Below are positions 31,161-43,363 of a stretch of 64,000 nt of DNA, one piece after another (position 1 is the first letter of the stretch; the number at the start of each line of letters is the position of its first letter). The notes beneath the pieces were generated by a model. It did not search any database, had not been told where the DNA came from, and saw only the letters and a program-made list of their open reading frames with translations. Source of the stretch: Uranotaenia lowii. Its lineage: Eukaryota; Arthropoda; Insecta; Diptera; Culicidae. Position numbers and translations under genes: made by a program. The stretch spans positions 188,597,127-188,661,126 of the forward strand of contig NC_073693.1 of NCBI RefSeq assembly GCF_029784155.1. The letters are read 5' to 3'.

Positions 31161-32729
31161 ATGGGTGGAAATCGTGGAAATACGTTTACCAAGTATACGA
31201 AATATTCAGTTAAAGAGTTAGAATCATATGTAGCCGATCGCAATGCATGTGTGCAAAAGCTGAATTGGCTCGATTTAGTATCAGTGCTTCCAAAGTATCT
31301 AGGAAATATACCGGAGGGAGTTCGAGAATATCTTACTGCTAAAATTGGAACATATGATCGCAAAGTGGATGGCATTATATTGGCCTTCAAGAATACCAAG
31401 ATCTTGAGTCCGCTGTCGGCAATACGTCCAAACAGCGTCCGGTTGCATATGCAAGTTCGGTCAGATTTCTATGTGTTCCGACCGCAGTGTGGCTCAGTAA
31501 TAGAGGGCACGGCCAATTATGTATCCAGCAACTACATTAGTGCCGTTATCTATCGGGTATTCAATGTGACCATTAAACTGGGATCCCAGAAACAGCTTCG
31601 AGACATTGGCCAGGGAAGCGTGGTCAGCTTCAGAATTAAATCTTACGACATGAAAAGTGACCTTCCCTATATTGAAGGTGAACTGATTGGCAAAACTTTA
31701 AAGCCCGAAATTGAACTCAATGGAGTGAAAGTAAAATCCGAAATACCATATTCTAATGGCAAAATAGATAATACTGACAAAAATGAAGCCACAGAGATCC
31801 GGCTAGGTAAGATTTGGGTAATTCATTGCACCTTCTTGAAATAGGAAATTTTATTTAAATTTCATACCATTTAATTTTCATATCTACTGAGCTCTTGTCA
31901 CAAATGTAAAAATAAACAATAATGAAATGTTGATTTAAAAAAATTAAATGTACATTTTTTTTTTGTTAACTTAACCCATTTGTTTCTTTCAGGTATTTCG
32001 GAGGTATGCAATGTCATTCCATCTCCAAGCAAGGAAACAAAAGTTAAGGTGGAGATCGAAAAACCTAACAAAAAGCGTAAACATACGACCGAATCAGCTA
32101 ATGGTATAGCAGATGAAGTCAAAAGGAACGGAGAACTTCTATCGGACGAAGACATGGACAAATCTATTCACGATATAATAAGAGGGATTAAACTAGATTT
32201 GGATGACAGTGGCGAATCTGAGCATAATGTTACACTTACAAATGGCGATATTTCTTGCGGCTCCAGTTCCAAAAAGCGAAAGAAGAAAAAGAAGAAAACG
32301 CAAGAGCAAGGACTCGATAGCATGGAAGCTGCTATTCTTGAGAAATACGCACTAGCAGAATCAGGCGCATTGCAGTCAGTAAACGTCCAAAACGACTCAA
32401 CGGCTTCCTCTGCCAGCTCGAAATCGAAGAAGAAGAAAAAGAAGAAAAAATCGAAACCTTCCGAAGACGATGATTTTGAATCGCAAATCATGGCATCTCT
32501 AATGAAATATGCTGACGATGGGAATGACGAGGATAACCCTCAGCCAAATGGGACAAAGTCTGCTAAAAAGATTAAAAAGACCTCCAGAAAGTCGGTTCGA
32601 TTCGATGACACAATCACAGAAGCATTGTACAATACTTTCGACACATCTGAACTGCTTGAAATTTCCCAACTGCAAGCTCCAACGCTTTCTTCCACGCTAA
32701 ATGATTGTGGTGAATTGAAAAATAATTGA
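31161..32729 (+). CDS. POLR1F: RNA polymerase I subunit RPA43 (POLR1F/TWISTNB), two exons
   Basis: Exons 31161-31806 and 31993-32729 join in phase 1 to give 460 residues. RPA43 forms the stalk of RNA polymerase I and contacts the initiation factor Rrn3 (TIF-IA) in the nucleolus. Residues about 25-110 match the N-terminal stalk fold (YLTAKIGTYDRKVDGIILAF). The OB-fold region follows, with LHMQVRSDFYVFRPQCGSVI and IGQGSVVSFRIKSYD. The C-terminal half is low-complexity and very basic, with two Lys runs (KKRKKKKKKTQ and KSKKKKKKKKSK), which suits nucleolar retention. Length exceeds human POLR1F (338 aa) because of this tail. The satellite array begins about 100 bp after its stop codon. Confidence 0.9.
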
Positions 32730-32830
32730 ATTAAGTTTTTTTTTATCCTATTCGATAAATTTTATCTGTTAAAAAAATATAATTACTAATTAGTATTGCT
32801 TTTAGTTTTATCTCTTGAAAGCATCACATC

Positions 32831-35800
32831 CTGTATCGGGGGTTGCATAAAAAACCTTCAATATTTTAAATCACTCAAAATTTTAAACTTGAAAAATTTT
32901 CGTAAAAAAATCACTTTTTTCGATTTCTTCTGGGCGGGGGTTGCGTAAAAATCCTTCAATATTGTAAATCACTCAAAATTTTTAACGCACGTTTTTCGCA
33001 CGACCCCCGATTAGAAAAAATCGAAAAAAATTATTTTTTCCCGAAAAATTTTTAAGTTGAAAATTTTTCGTGATTTCAAAAATTCAATATTTTTCGCACG
33101 ACCCCGACCCCGACCTTAAATTTTTCGAATCACGCAAAATTTTCAACTTGAAAATTTTTTGGGAAAAAATCATTTTTTTTAGATTTCGGGGTCAGGGGTC
33201 GTGCGAAAAACCTTGAATTTTTTGAATCACGCAAAATTTTCAACTTGAACAATTTTCGGGAAAAAATCATTTTTTTCGATTTTTTCTGGTCGGGGGTCGT
33301 GCGAAAAACCTTGAATTTTTTGAATCACGCAAAATTTTCAACTTGAAAATTCTTCGGGAAAAAATCAATTTTTTCGATTTTTTCTGGTCAGGGGTCGTGT
33401 GAAAAACCTTGAATTTTTTGAATCACGCAAAATTTTCAACTTGAAAATTCTTCGGGAAAAAATCAATTTTTTGGATTTTTTCTGGTCGGGGGTCGTGCGA
33501 AAAACCTTGAATTTTTTGAATCACGCAAAATTTTCAACTTGAAAATTTTTCGGGAAAAAATCATGTTTTTCGATTTTCTCTGGTCGGGGGTCGTGCGAAA
33601 AACCTTGAATTTTTTTAATCACGCAAAATTTTCAACTTGAAAATTCTTCGGGAAAAAATCAATTTTTTGGATTTTTTCTGGTCGGGGGTCGTGCGAAAAA
33701 CCTTAAATTTTTTGAATCACGCAAAATTTTCAACTTGAAAATGTTTTGGGAAAAAATCATTTTTTTTAGATTTTTTCTGGTCGGGGGTCGTGCGAAAAAC
33801 CTTGAATTTTTTGAATCACGCAAAATTTTCAACTTGAAAAATTTTCGGGAAAAAATCATTTTTTTCGATTTTTTCTGGTCGGGGGTCGTGCGAAAAACCT
33901 TGAATTTTTTGAATCACGCAAAATTTTCAACTTGAAATTTTTTCGGGAAAAATCATTTTTTTCGATTTTTTCTGGTCGGGGGTCGTGCGAAAAACCTTGA
34001 ATTTTTTGAATCACGCAAAATTTTCAACTTGAAAATTTTTCGGGAAAAAATCAATTTTTTCGATTTTTTCTGGTCGGGGGTCGTGCGAAAAACCTTGAAT
34101 TTTTTGAATCACGCAAAATTTTCAACTTGAAAATTTTTCGGGAAAAAATCATTTTTTCGATTTTTTCTGGTCGGGGGTCGTGCGAAAAACCTTGAATTTT
34201 TTTGAATCACACAAAATTTCCAACTTGAAAATTCTTCGGGAAAAAATCAATTTTTTCGATTTTTTCTGGTCGGGGGTAGTACGAAAAATCTTGAATTTTT
34301 TGAATCACGCAAAATTTTCAACTTGAAAATTTTTCGGGAAAAAATCATTTTTTCGATTTTTTCTGGTCGGGGGTCGTGCGAAAAACCTTGAATTTTTTGA
34401 ATCACGCAAAATTTTCAACTTGAAAATTTTTCGGGAAAAAATCATGTTTTTCGATTTTTTCTGGTCGGGGGTCGTGCGAAAAACCTTGAATATTTTTAAT
34501 CACGCAAAATTTTCAACTTGAAAATTTTTTGGGAAAAAATCATGTTTTTCGATTTTCTCTGGTCGGGGGTCGTGCGAAAAACCTTGAATTTTTTGAATCA
34601 TGCAAAATTTTCAACTTGAAAATTTTTCGGGAAAAAATCATTTTTTTCTGGTCGGGGGTCGTGCGAAAAACCTTGAATTTTTTGAATCACGCAAAATTTT
34701 CAACTTGAAAATGTTTCGGGAAAAAATCATTTTTTTCGATTTTTTCTGGTCGGGGGTCGTGCGAAAAACCTTGAATTTTTTTGAATCACACAAAATTTTC
34801 AACTTGAAAATTCTTCGGGAAAAAATCAATTTTTTCGATTTTTTCTGGTCGGGGGTCGTGCGAAAAAACTTGAATTTTTTGAATCACGCAAAACTTTCAA
34901 CTTGAAAATTTTTCGGGAAAAAATCATTTTTTTCGATTTTTTCTGGTCGGGGTCGTGCGAAAAACCTTGAATTTTTTGAATCACGCAGAATTTTCAACTT
35001 GAAAATTTTTCGGGAAAAAATCATTTTTTTCGATTTTTTCTGGTCGGGGGTCGTGCGAAAAAACTTGAATTTTTTGAATCACGCAAAATTTTCAACTTGA
35101 AAATATTTTGGGAAAAAATCATTTTTTTTAGATTTTTTCTGGTCGGGGGTCGTGCGAAAAACCTTGAATTTTTTGAATCACGCAAAATTTTCAACTTGAA
35201 AATTTTTCGGGAAAAAATCATTTTTTTCGATTTTTTTCTGGTCGGGGGTCGTGCGAAAAACCTTGAATTTTTTAAATCACGCAAAATTTTCAACTTGAAA
35301 ATTTTTCGGGAAAAAATCATGTTTTTCGATTTTTTCTGGTCGGGGGTCGTGCGAAAAACCTTGAATTTTTTAAATCACGCAAAATTTTCAACTTGAAAAT
35401 TTTTCGGGAAAAAATCATGTTTTTCGATTTTTCTGGTCGGGGGTCGTGCGGAAAACCTTGAATTTTTTTGAATCACACAAAATTTTCAACTTGAAAATTC
35501 TTCGGGAAAAAATCATTTTTTTCGATTTTTTCTGATCGGGGGTCGTGCGAAAAACCTTGAATTTTTTGAATCACGCAAAATTTTCAACTTGAAAAATTTT
35601 CGGGAAAAAATCATTTTTTTCGATTTTTTCTGGTCGGGGGTCGTGCGAAAAACCTTGAATTTTTTAAATCACGCAAAATTTTCAACTTGAAAATTTTTCG
35701 GGAAAAAATCATGTTTTTCGATTTTTCTGGTCGGGGGTCGTGCGGAAAACCTTGAATTTTTTTGAATCACACAAAATTTTCAACTTGAAAATTTTTCGGG

Positions 35801-36541
35801 AAAAAGTCATTTTTTTCGATTTTTTCTGGTCGGGGGTCGTGCGAAAAAACTTGAATTTTTTGAATCACGCAAAATTTTCAACTTGAAAATTTTTCGGGAA
35901 AAAATCATTTTTTTCGATTTTTCTGGTCGGGGGTCGTGCGAAAAAACTTGAATTTTTTGAATCACGCAAAATTTTCAACTTGAAAATTTTTCGGGAAAAA
36001 ATCATGTTTTTCGATTTTCTCTGGTCGGGGGTCGTGCGAAAAACCTTAAATTTTTTGATTCACGCAAAATTTTCAACTTGAAAATTTTTCGAGAAAAAAT
36101 CTTTTTTTTTGGATTTTTTCTGATCGGGGGTCGTGCGAAAAACCTTGAATTTTTTTGAATCACACAAAATTTTCAACTTGAAAATTCTTCGGGCAAAAAT
36201 CATTTTTTTCGATTTTTTCTGGTCGGGGGTCGTGCGAAAAACCTTGAATTTTTTGAATCACACAAAATTTTCAACTTGAAAATTCTTCGGGAAAAAATCA
36301 ATTTTTTAGATTTTTTCTGGTCGGGGTTCGTGCGAAAAACCTTGAATTTTTTGAATCACGCAAAATTTTCAACTTGAAAAATTTTCGGGAAAAAATCATT
36401 TTTTTCGATTTTTTCTGGTCGGGGGTCGTGCGAAAAAACTTGAATTTTTTTAATCACGCAAAATTTTCAACTTGAAAATTTTTCGAGAAAAAATCTTTTT
36501 TTTTCGATTTTTTCTGGTCGGGGGTCGTGCGAAAAACCTTG
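32831..36541. repeat. 98-bp satellite array, left block
   Basis: About 37 head-to-tail monomers of about 98 bp run from the POLR1F flank to the BEL insertion. The first units (32831-33120) are diverged and include an inverted unit. Later units are close to consensus. A monomer includes GGTCGGGGGTCGTGCG, AATCACGC, and two inverted repeats: arms AAAATTTTCAA and TTGAAAATTTT around one C, and arms GAAAAAATC and GATTTTTTC around 9 bases. Open frames across it, rich in Phe, Lys and Arg, are not genes. Confidence 0.97.
32988..33105 (-). repeat. Single inverted satellite monomer at the array edge
   Basis: The order of landmarks is reversed and complemented relative to the array: TTTTTCGCACGACCCCCGAT, then a CCCGAAAAATTTTTAAG segment, then a GTGATTTCAAAAATTCAA segment, then TTTCGCACGACCCC. 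The units on both sides are in the normal orientation. Confidence 0.8.
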
Positions 36542-36904
36542 TGTTAACGCTGAACCACCCTAAACATAGTGTCATGAAGATCGATAGTATATACTGTACC
36601 TAGATTTATAGCAGCATTCTAGATGAGCTTTTCTTTTGTTCAGTCAATTTGATTGTTTGTTAGATAGTAGTAGAAGAGAGAGTCTACACACCCTAGCTCT
36701 CTTAGGTAGATTTTTAGTAGACTTGAATAAATCTGCCTCTTGGCTCTTGAACACCGCACGAGACGGTCGTTTTACTGCAGCTCGCGTGTTACAGTTTGTT
36801 TTATCCGAGCCCGTACTAAGTCCGTGATCGTCGTCAAGTGTCCGTTGTGCTTTTCTGTGGCCACCTCACTAGCCCCTCGAGCTAGTCGAGGTTATGAACA
36901 CTCA
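36542..36904 (+). repeat. BEL 5' LTR
   Basis: It begins TGTTAACGCTGAACC and ends GAACACTCA. It has two extra bases (TATATA versus TATA near 36590) relative to the 3' LTR. It carries the promoter and processing signals of the element. No TATA box was assigned. Confidence 0.92.
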
Positions 36905-37580
36905 TAGTGGTCCTTCGAGCCGGATATAGTCTAGTTTCCGGAAATACAGTGCGCTAGTGAAGTGACCTCAGAAAACGCGGAACTTGGACGTTCACCCGCG
37001 AAAAAGCATCGGAACGTTTGTCCGAACAAAAAAATGGTGCACTTTGTGAACAACGTGTTCTGAACAATGGAACATTGTGTCTGCGGAACAATTGTGGCTT
37101 GTTCCTGGAAATTTTGAACAATTTGTGCGATAAATGAAATCCAAGTTAATGGAACTATAAGTGCAAAAATAAAAACCCGATCCAAGTGCATGAACATTGA
37201 GCGATCGGTAGAAATAAGTGAAATTGGAATTTCAACCCTCGATCACACGTGCATGAACGATCGAGTTGTGTGAAACAGTTCCAGAGGAAAAAGTGCTACA
37301 AAAGAACGAAAGCTGTTTGCGTGGTGCAGTAGAGTGGATGACGTACTGTACAGGTCGAAAGAGCTCGAGAGAATTCGCCATTTTGATGCCAGTTTGATCC
37401 CCCACGAGGCTGGATTGCTGGACATGTATGTATGCTATGCCTGCAAGTTTTAACATTTTTCAGGGTCGGTCATTTACTGGTGGAATCGTTAATTGGAAGT
37501 CAGGTAAGATCGTGCAAGTGGGTGCGTTGTTTCCGGAAGTTTAGTTATAATTGAATTTTTGAGCATTTTTCCTTTTCGCC
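36905..37580 (+). other. BEL primer-binding site and 5' leader
   Basis: TGGTCCTTCGAGCCGG at 36908-36923, three bases after the LTR, is a tRNA-3'-end-like primer site beginning with the expected TGG. The remaining 0.65 kb to the gag ATG has only short frames and is taken as the untranslated leader. Confidence 0.7.
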
Positions 37581-39145
37581 ATGGCGGCTGAGAAAAAGAT
37601 CCAGGTGATGTCTTATTACCGTATGATAGACTCCATTGAGTCACGAGCGGAAAAATTGCTTTTGTTTGTGCGTTCGTTTGATACCGAGAAGCAAGAAAGT
37701 TCACTTCTCGAAGACAAGCTTGAGTCGATTGACCAGATGCGTTCTTTGTTACATGAAACTGAGGTTAAATTATATGGGGTAATTAAGGAGGATGAGGTTG
37801 GGTCCCTGCAGATGACGATTGAGAAGATTGAAGATTTGTTTGATGATATCCGCCACCGTGTTCGAAAGATTATCCGGGAAATCGATCCTCCCAAGCCGAT
37901 AAGTGCTCCAGCAGCGGTTAATTCAACACAACACTCCCATACAAAATTGCCAGATATTCCCCTCCCCCGATTCAATGGCCAATTGGAAGACTGGCTGACA
38001 TTCAAGTCCCAATTTAATTCGTTGATTAAGCGTCGTGAGAGTTTGTCAGAAAGTGAGAAATTATTTTACTTAAAAGCTGCCATCCAAGATGGTTCAGCCC
38101 GTCATGTCCAGTCCTCCGAAGACAATTTCTCATCACTGTGGAAGGCATTGTGTTCGGAATTTGAGAATAAGCGATTGTTGGTAGATAGGCATATTGCTCA
38201 ACTGTTTCATCTGAAACCTTTAGTTCGCGAGTCTGGATCCGCATTACGAACTTTACTGAGTGACGTTACTCGTAACATAAGAGCTTTGGCTAATCTTGAG
38301 CTAAAATTAGAACCTTTATCTGAACAGTTCTTGGTTTTTCTGGTATGCGCGCGATTGGATACCCGCACCAGAAAGGATTTCGAGCTTCAGTTTACTGATC
38401 ATTCCTTGCCATCTTGGGAGAAACTTCTCGAGTACCTACAGTCTAGATGTAGATGCCTAGAGAGCATAGACCAGGATAAACAAGAGGTTCAAAGCTCAAG
38501 CTTTCGTGGGAGATTCGGGCACAATGAGCGAAGTTGGTCACACTCATCTAAGGTTCTAGCGATCAATACCGGCAGGTCATATGGTAACCCTGTTTGTTTT
38601 GCATGTAAGGGGAATCATTATTTGAGCAACTGCGAAGACTATCTGAAGCTACAATTACGCGATCGTATCTCGAAGGTGCGCAGCCTTGGATTGTGCATGA
38701 ATTGTTTCAGCAACCGACACCATGTTAGAGACTGCAAGGGGAGCTCCTGCAAGAAATGTGGAGGCCGTCACCACACTACGTTGCATGAAAACAATGCTAA
38801 CCAGCCAACTCAACCAACACCTACCCCGCGTAGGACCCCTGAGATGCCTACAACGTTCTCAAATGCGCTAGTAGCTTCCGTTGCATGTACCAATTCGCAG
38901 CCAAAGCAGTACATTCTCTATACCGCAGTTTGCATGATAGAAGACGAGTTTGGAAATTTGATCAGTTGTCGTGTTTTGCTCGACAGTGGGTCGATGCATA
39001 ATTTAATATCCACGCGTGTGGTAAACGCGTTGCGCTTGCCAAAGACGAAGGTGAACATGTCCGTTGAAGGTATTTCCGGTGCACCTAAGATGATTTCAAG
39101 TCAGGTCAGAGTAAAGATCCATTCCACCTACAAGTCAGACTTCAC
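37581..39145 (+). pseudogene. BEL/Pao gag and protease, interrupted
   Basis: The frame starts at 37581 (MAAEKKIQVMSYYRMIDSI) in a good context (CGCCATGG). A coiled N-terminus (about residues 1-95) is followed by the BEL gag domain (DUF1759 type, from LPRFNGQLEDWLTFKSQFNS near residue 130). Three Cys/His knuckles come next (CFACKGNHYLSNC, CMNCFSNRHHVRDC, CKKCGGRHHTTLH), then the retropepsin box VLLDSGSMHNLIS near residue 470. The frame is cut inside the protease at 39145. The open frame that continues to 39449 belongs to the LTR of the nested element, not to BEL. Confidence 0.92.
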
Positions 39146-39591
39146 TGTGTGTCCTGCTTCGGGCAAAGGGGTACTTACAGCTCGTATATCTAATAAGCTT
39201 CCTCCTGACATTGCCGGTGGTAACGCTCGGTTAAGGATTCCTGACGCTGGGAGGAAATGCCGTTGCATGCTGTACTCTCGAGTTCGAGTGCGGCTCGTAG
39301 GAAGGGCACGATGGGACTGGCGAGCGAATGACCCAGAAAAGGGATGGATGAGGAGCAATGACAATATGGGTTTATTCACTCACACCTGGGCGAGGGAATG
39401 CGTCTGTCATTCAAAGAGTGGAAAGTTAGCAGCGTCCCACTCACGCTAATGATGCAACTGTATGTCGAACCATAGTCGACGTCATCGGGAGTTAGTCGAC
39501 TAACGAGGGGCTACTTAGTAGCAACGCTATTGTATTGTAGAATAACTATCTAACTGCGATAATAAGTACTATGCCATATCGACGCCCCACA
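39146..39591 (-). repeat. Nested element LTR-A (3' LTR in element orientation)
   Basis: Plus-strand ends are TGTGTGTCCTGC and CGCCCCACA. It matches LTR-B over 446 bp with two visible differences (39212 T versus C; 39266 A versus T region). An open frame through it is a shadow. Confidence 0.9.
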
Positions 39592-42500
39592 TCCCCCTTC
39601 CACTCCAAAAACAAGAAAAGAAAACCAAATAACCAAATTCAGATCGCCTCTTTGACAATTTTTTGTTTTAGAATTTTCCATATAGAAAATTAGGGCTTTT
39701 ACACCCTGATCAAATGTTATTCCTGGTTTGTGAATTGATGTTCAGTCCGGATGACACTTTGTTTTGCGCATATTTTGATAGGTTTCATTTTAGCGTGTGA
39801 GGACGGATGTAAACAAAACGGAAAACTAAACTTTGTTTAGAATGTAAACAAGTCGAAACATTATTGGATTTTTTTGTTTGCTCAATCGTTTTACAAAACC
39901 AAACTTCGCGACTTAACTTGTTCGTGCTACAAATTTGAATACGTTTTATATGGTAAGGACTGCATTTAGTAAGTCTATAAATTTCATTCGAAAGATTTAC
40001 GGTTGATCGTTGTATGCAACTATATTTGGGACTCCACAAATTTGGCTCTACTTCATCAATGGTTTGCAGGGGATACAGATTGCCAGGCATCAACTCGTTA
40101 CGCAGAGCAAAAATTACCGATTGGTCGGCGGAGATCACACAGCCTATGCATTCAGGAGAATCAGGCATACCCGGTATGATGGATATATCGGACGCGATTT
40201 CGGAAAACAGAGGCAAACGGATCCAAGTAGTTTCCAAAGCAACCTTTGGCGATTTGATTAGACCGCAAGGCCTGGATCTAAAGAACGAATTGAACACTTC
40301 AGACTACCGTGCAGAAGGTAATGATTATATGCATTCAATTGCACCGGCGAGGGTGTGGAAAAGTTTTCCTTGTTTCTTTCTTTTTTTAGATACTCGAATT
40401 CATACAAATAAACACTATACGGAACGACATCAACGCAACAATGAACCTACAGCGCAGAACTTCAATATTTGTAGGAAATAAGCTCCAAAGAAGAATGCGG
40501 AAATTGCTAGATCTAGAAGAAACGTTCAGTCGATGGTTTTTTGGTATGTTCGCCTGATTTTGTTTAAGGACACTAGCACTTTGGCAATCTAAATGCCTGC
40601 ATCGGAGCTGAGTTTTGTTTTCTATGGCGATATGACGTACGCAAGTGTGAAGATGGCAGTGGAAAATCAAAGTGGTCCTGTACGTAGTTTTGGATCGTTC
40701 GGATCGCAGCTATTACTATGCGATGCCGGGGTTCTGGACGAGACATCCAGCTGGACCAATCCTAAATAGTTCCTCTTTTAAGTTAGAACAGACTTATGGA
40801 AAGAGGTAGCCAAACCTGGAGCAAACGGCGCGTTTCTGTATTGCATCGCCATGGCTATTTGTCGAGCGTACTGGTGCTCCCCTTCTCAAGATGGTCTTAT
40901 GCGTTATATTCATTCTGATCCTGTACAAGATAAAAGTTTAGAAATACTGCGAACCACCGGACGAAATGCTTCATTTGTTATTATAGACATTCGATGTGCA
41001 GAAGTCACGATTTCCTATTCTCAAGTTTGCTACAACCTATGTCAATCCTGGAACATAAACAAAAGATGAACATAAATGCTAATTCTTCAATATTCAATCA
41101 TGGTGACAGTGACCGACATGTGAATTTATGTGCTATCATAGCGAAATCATTCTGCTCTCTGAAAAAAACTAGCGGTAGGCATTCCAACAATATGAAGCTG
41201 TGCTTTCATGTACACACCAGAAAACGTGTTCCTAATTCTGATTCGAAAAGTCTGGTTAGGCTTAAGTAAAGAGGGCGCTGCAGAAACAATAGAATAAGCT
41301 AAAATCTGATTCCAATCATTTGGGGTTTAAAATTCGCTTGGACTACTTTGTCAGCCAGGCTAGTCCGATCTGAAGGAAAAGGTCAAATCTTTATTGCTTA
41401 CGATTACCCTTGCAATATGACTTCGTTCGTTCTATTTGTTTGATCAAATTCACGTGAACTGGATTTAATTTAAAATAACACTTCGAGCTCTTCAACATTG
41501 TTTTATATGAGTTTTATAACACGAACATTACAGTTTGTGTTTTTTAAATACTGGAGATGTTCCGTTTTATATTTTTTTCCCAACTAGACGGCAAAATAAA
41601 AGTTCCGGAAGTAAGTGGAAGTAGAGTTAGCTAGCAAGTGCACAAGGTCGTCGCTGCATTTCTCTAGCAGAAACAAATTAGGAGAGTCTGTATCACTTGA
41701 GGCTTTGAATCTCTCAAAAAATCTTCTTTTTTTTTTACACGAAATTTAAATAGGATAAGGTCATCATAGCAACCTCGAACACATTATCTTTGAGAGTTTA
41801 TTCCGCGCTTTGCAAAATTGAAATTTCAAAGGTCTAGCTTGAAGGAAGTTAGTTCCTATAGGAAGAAACCCACGTCGTGACTTTGAACTGTCTTTCAATC
41901 AGGCGGCTGCGTTTCTAGACTGGCCTTTCGCAATGCAAAGGCCTTCAACGTGCTATTAAACTCTCATTATTTCTGACAACCCACTAGACATCAAGTCTGA
42001 ATTGACTTGATTCAACTAGGCGGAAGTTCTCATCGCGCCATCAACTTTAAGTAACACTGAGCGAAAGTACCAGCGCATCATCAACTCTGAATTAAACCAG
42101 GCGGAAGTCCTCATCGCGCCATCCATCTTTCGGAATACTAGGCGGAAGTCCTCATCGCGCCATCCATCTTTCGGAACACTAGGCGGAAGTCCTCATCACG
42201 CCATCAGCTCTACGTCTTACTAGGCGGAAGTCCTCATCGCGCCATCAATTCTACATCATACTTGGCGGAAGTCCGCATCGCGCCATTAATTTTCCAATAC
42301 TAGGCGGAAGTCCTCATCACGCCATCAACTCATGTCATACTAGGCGGAAGTCCTCATCGCGCCATCAACTCTATGTCATACTAGGCGGAAGTCCTCATCG
42401 CGCCATCAACTCAACATCATACAAGGCGGAAGTCCTCATCGCGCCATCTGCTTTTGTATTAACTAGGCGGAAGTCCTCATCGCGCCATCAACTTCACATC

Positions 42501-42937
42501 ATACAAGACGGAAGTCCTCATCGCGCCATCTGCTTTTTATTAACTAGGCGGAAGTCCTCATCACGCCATCTGCTTTGTATTTACTAGGCGCAAATCCTCA
42601 TCGCGCCATCTATTTTCCAATACTAGGTGGAAGTACTCTTCGCACCATTCGTTTCACACGAAACGGAAGTTAGCATCGACTCTCTCAATTTACATTTAAT
42701 CAATTTTTTTTTAGAAAGTGTCAACGACAGACTATTGATATACGATAAAAGGTCTGTTATACGGAAGAGGTCAATATTTAGAATTAATCACAATATTAGC
42801 ATTGCACTGCATCGAATATTAAAAATGGCCACCAAACAGCCATACATTTAAGTACGTAAAATTCCTGATTTTCAAGTGAAAGATTCTCAGGGTCGCTAAA
42901 ACGTGTAAAATAGTGAATATCCGGCAGGATCGCCAAT
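39592..42937. other. Internal region of the nested LTR element
   Basis: It runs from the polypurine tract (39592-39601, minus strand) to the primer site (about 42919-42936, minus strand). Frames of 155-170 codons overlap on opposite strands at 39785-40481. On the plus strand a possible 72-bp intron with GTAATG and TTTTTTTAG borders (40318-40389) is visible. Several shorter plus-strand frames follow (40590-40767, 40851-41069). None resembles a retroelement protein. They may be captured host sequence or chance. A 41-bp tandem repeat occupies 42000-42625. Remaining DNA (41.3-42.0 kb, 42.65-42.92 kb) shows nothing recognised. Confidence 0.6.
42000..42625. repeat. 41-bp tandem repeat, about 14 copies
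   Basis: The core AGGCGGAAGTCCTCATCGCG plus CCATC recurs at 39-41-bp spacing (for example GCGGAAG at 42142, 42183, 42224, 42265, 42304, 42344, 42385 and 42426), with a variable 12-16 bp between cores. Copies at both ends are more diverged. It lies close to the primer-site end, that is, in the 5' leader of the reverse-oriented LTR element, where tandem repeats are sometimes found in retroelements. Confidence 0.9.
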
Positions 42938-43363
42938 TGTGTGTCCTGCTTCGGGCAAAGGGGTACTTACAGCTCGTATATCTAATAAGCTTCCCCCTGA
43001 CATTGCCGGTGGTAACGCTCGGTTAAGGATTCCTGACGCTGGGAGGAAATGCCGTTGCTTGCTGTACTCTCGAGTTCGAGTGCGGCTCGTAGGAAGGGCA
43101 CGATGGGACTGGCGAGCGAATGACCCAGAAAAGGGATGGATGAGGAGCAATGACAATATGGGTTTATTCACTCACACCTGGGCGAGGGAATGCGTCTGTC
43201 ATTCAAAGAGTGGAAAGTTAGCAGCGTCCCACTCACGCTAATGATGCAACTGTATGTCGAACCATAGTCGACGTCATCGGGAGTTAGTCGACTAACGAGG
43301 GGCTACTTAGTAGCAACGCTATTGTATTGTAGAATAACTATCTAACTGCGATAATAAGTACTA
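42938..43363 (-). repeat. Nested element LTR-B, first 426 bp (5' LTR in element orientation)
   Basis: It is the second copy of the 446-bp LTR. It is split at a TA dinucleotide (43362-43363) by a MITE, and its last 20 bp are at 44389-44408. Confidence 0.9.

Noticed and set aside
39146..39449. C-terminal 100 residues of the BEL gag-protease frame
   Set aside because: This part is the LTR of the nested element and recurs at 42938-43363. The true BEL protease continues after 44413.
42000..42625. CRISPR-like array (conserved 25-bp core with variable 12-16-bp linkers)
   Set aside because: The context is a eukaryotic LTR element, linkers are too short and related to each other, and no cas genes exist. 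It is a tandem minisatellite.
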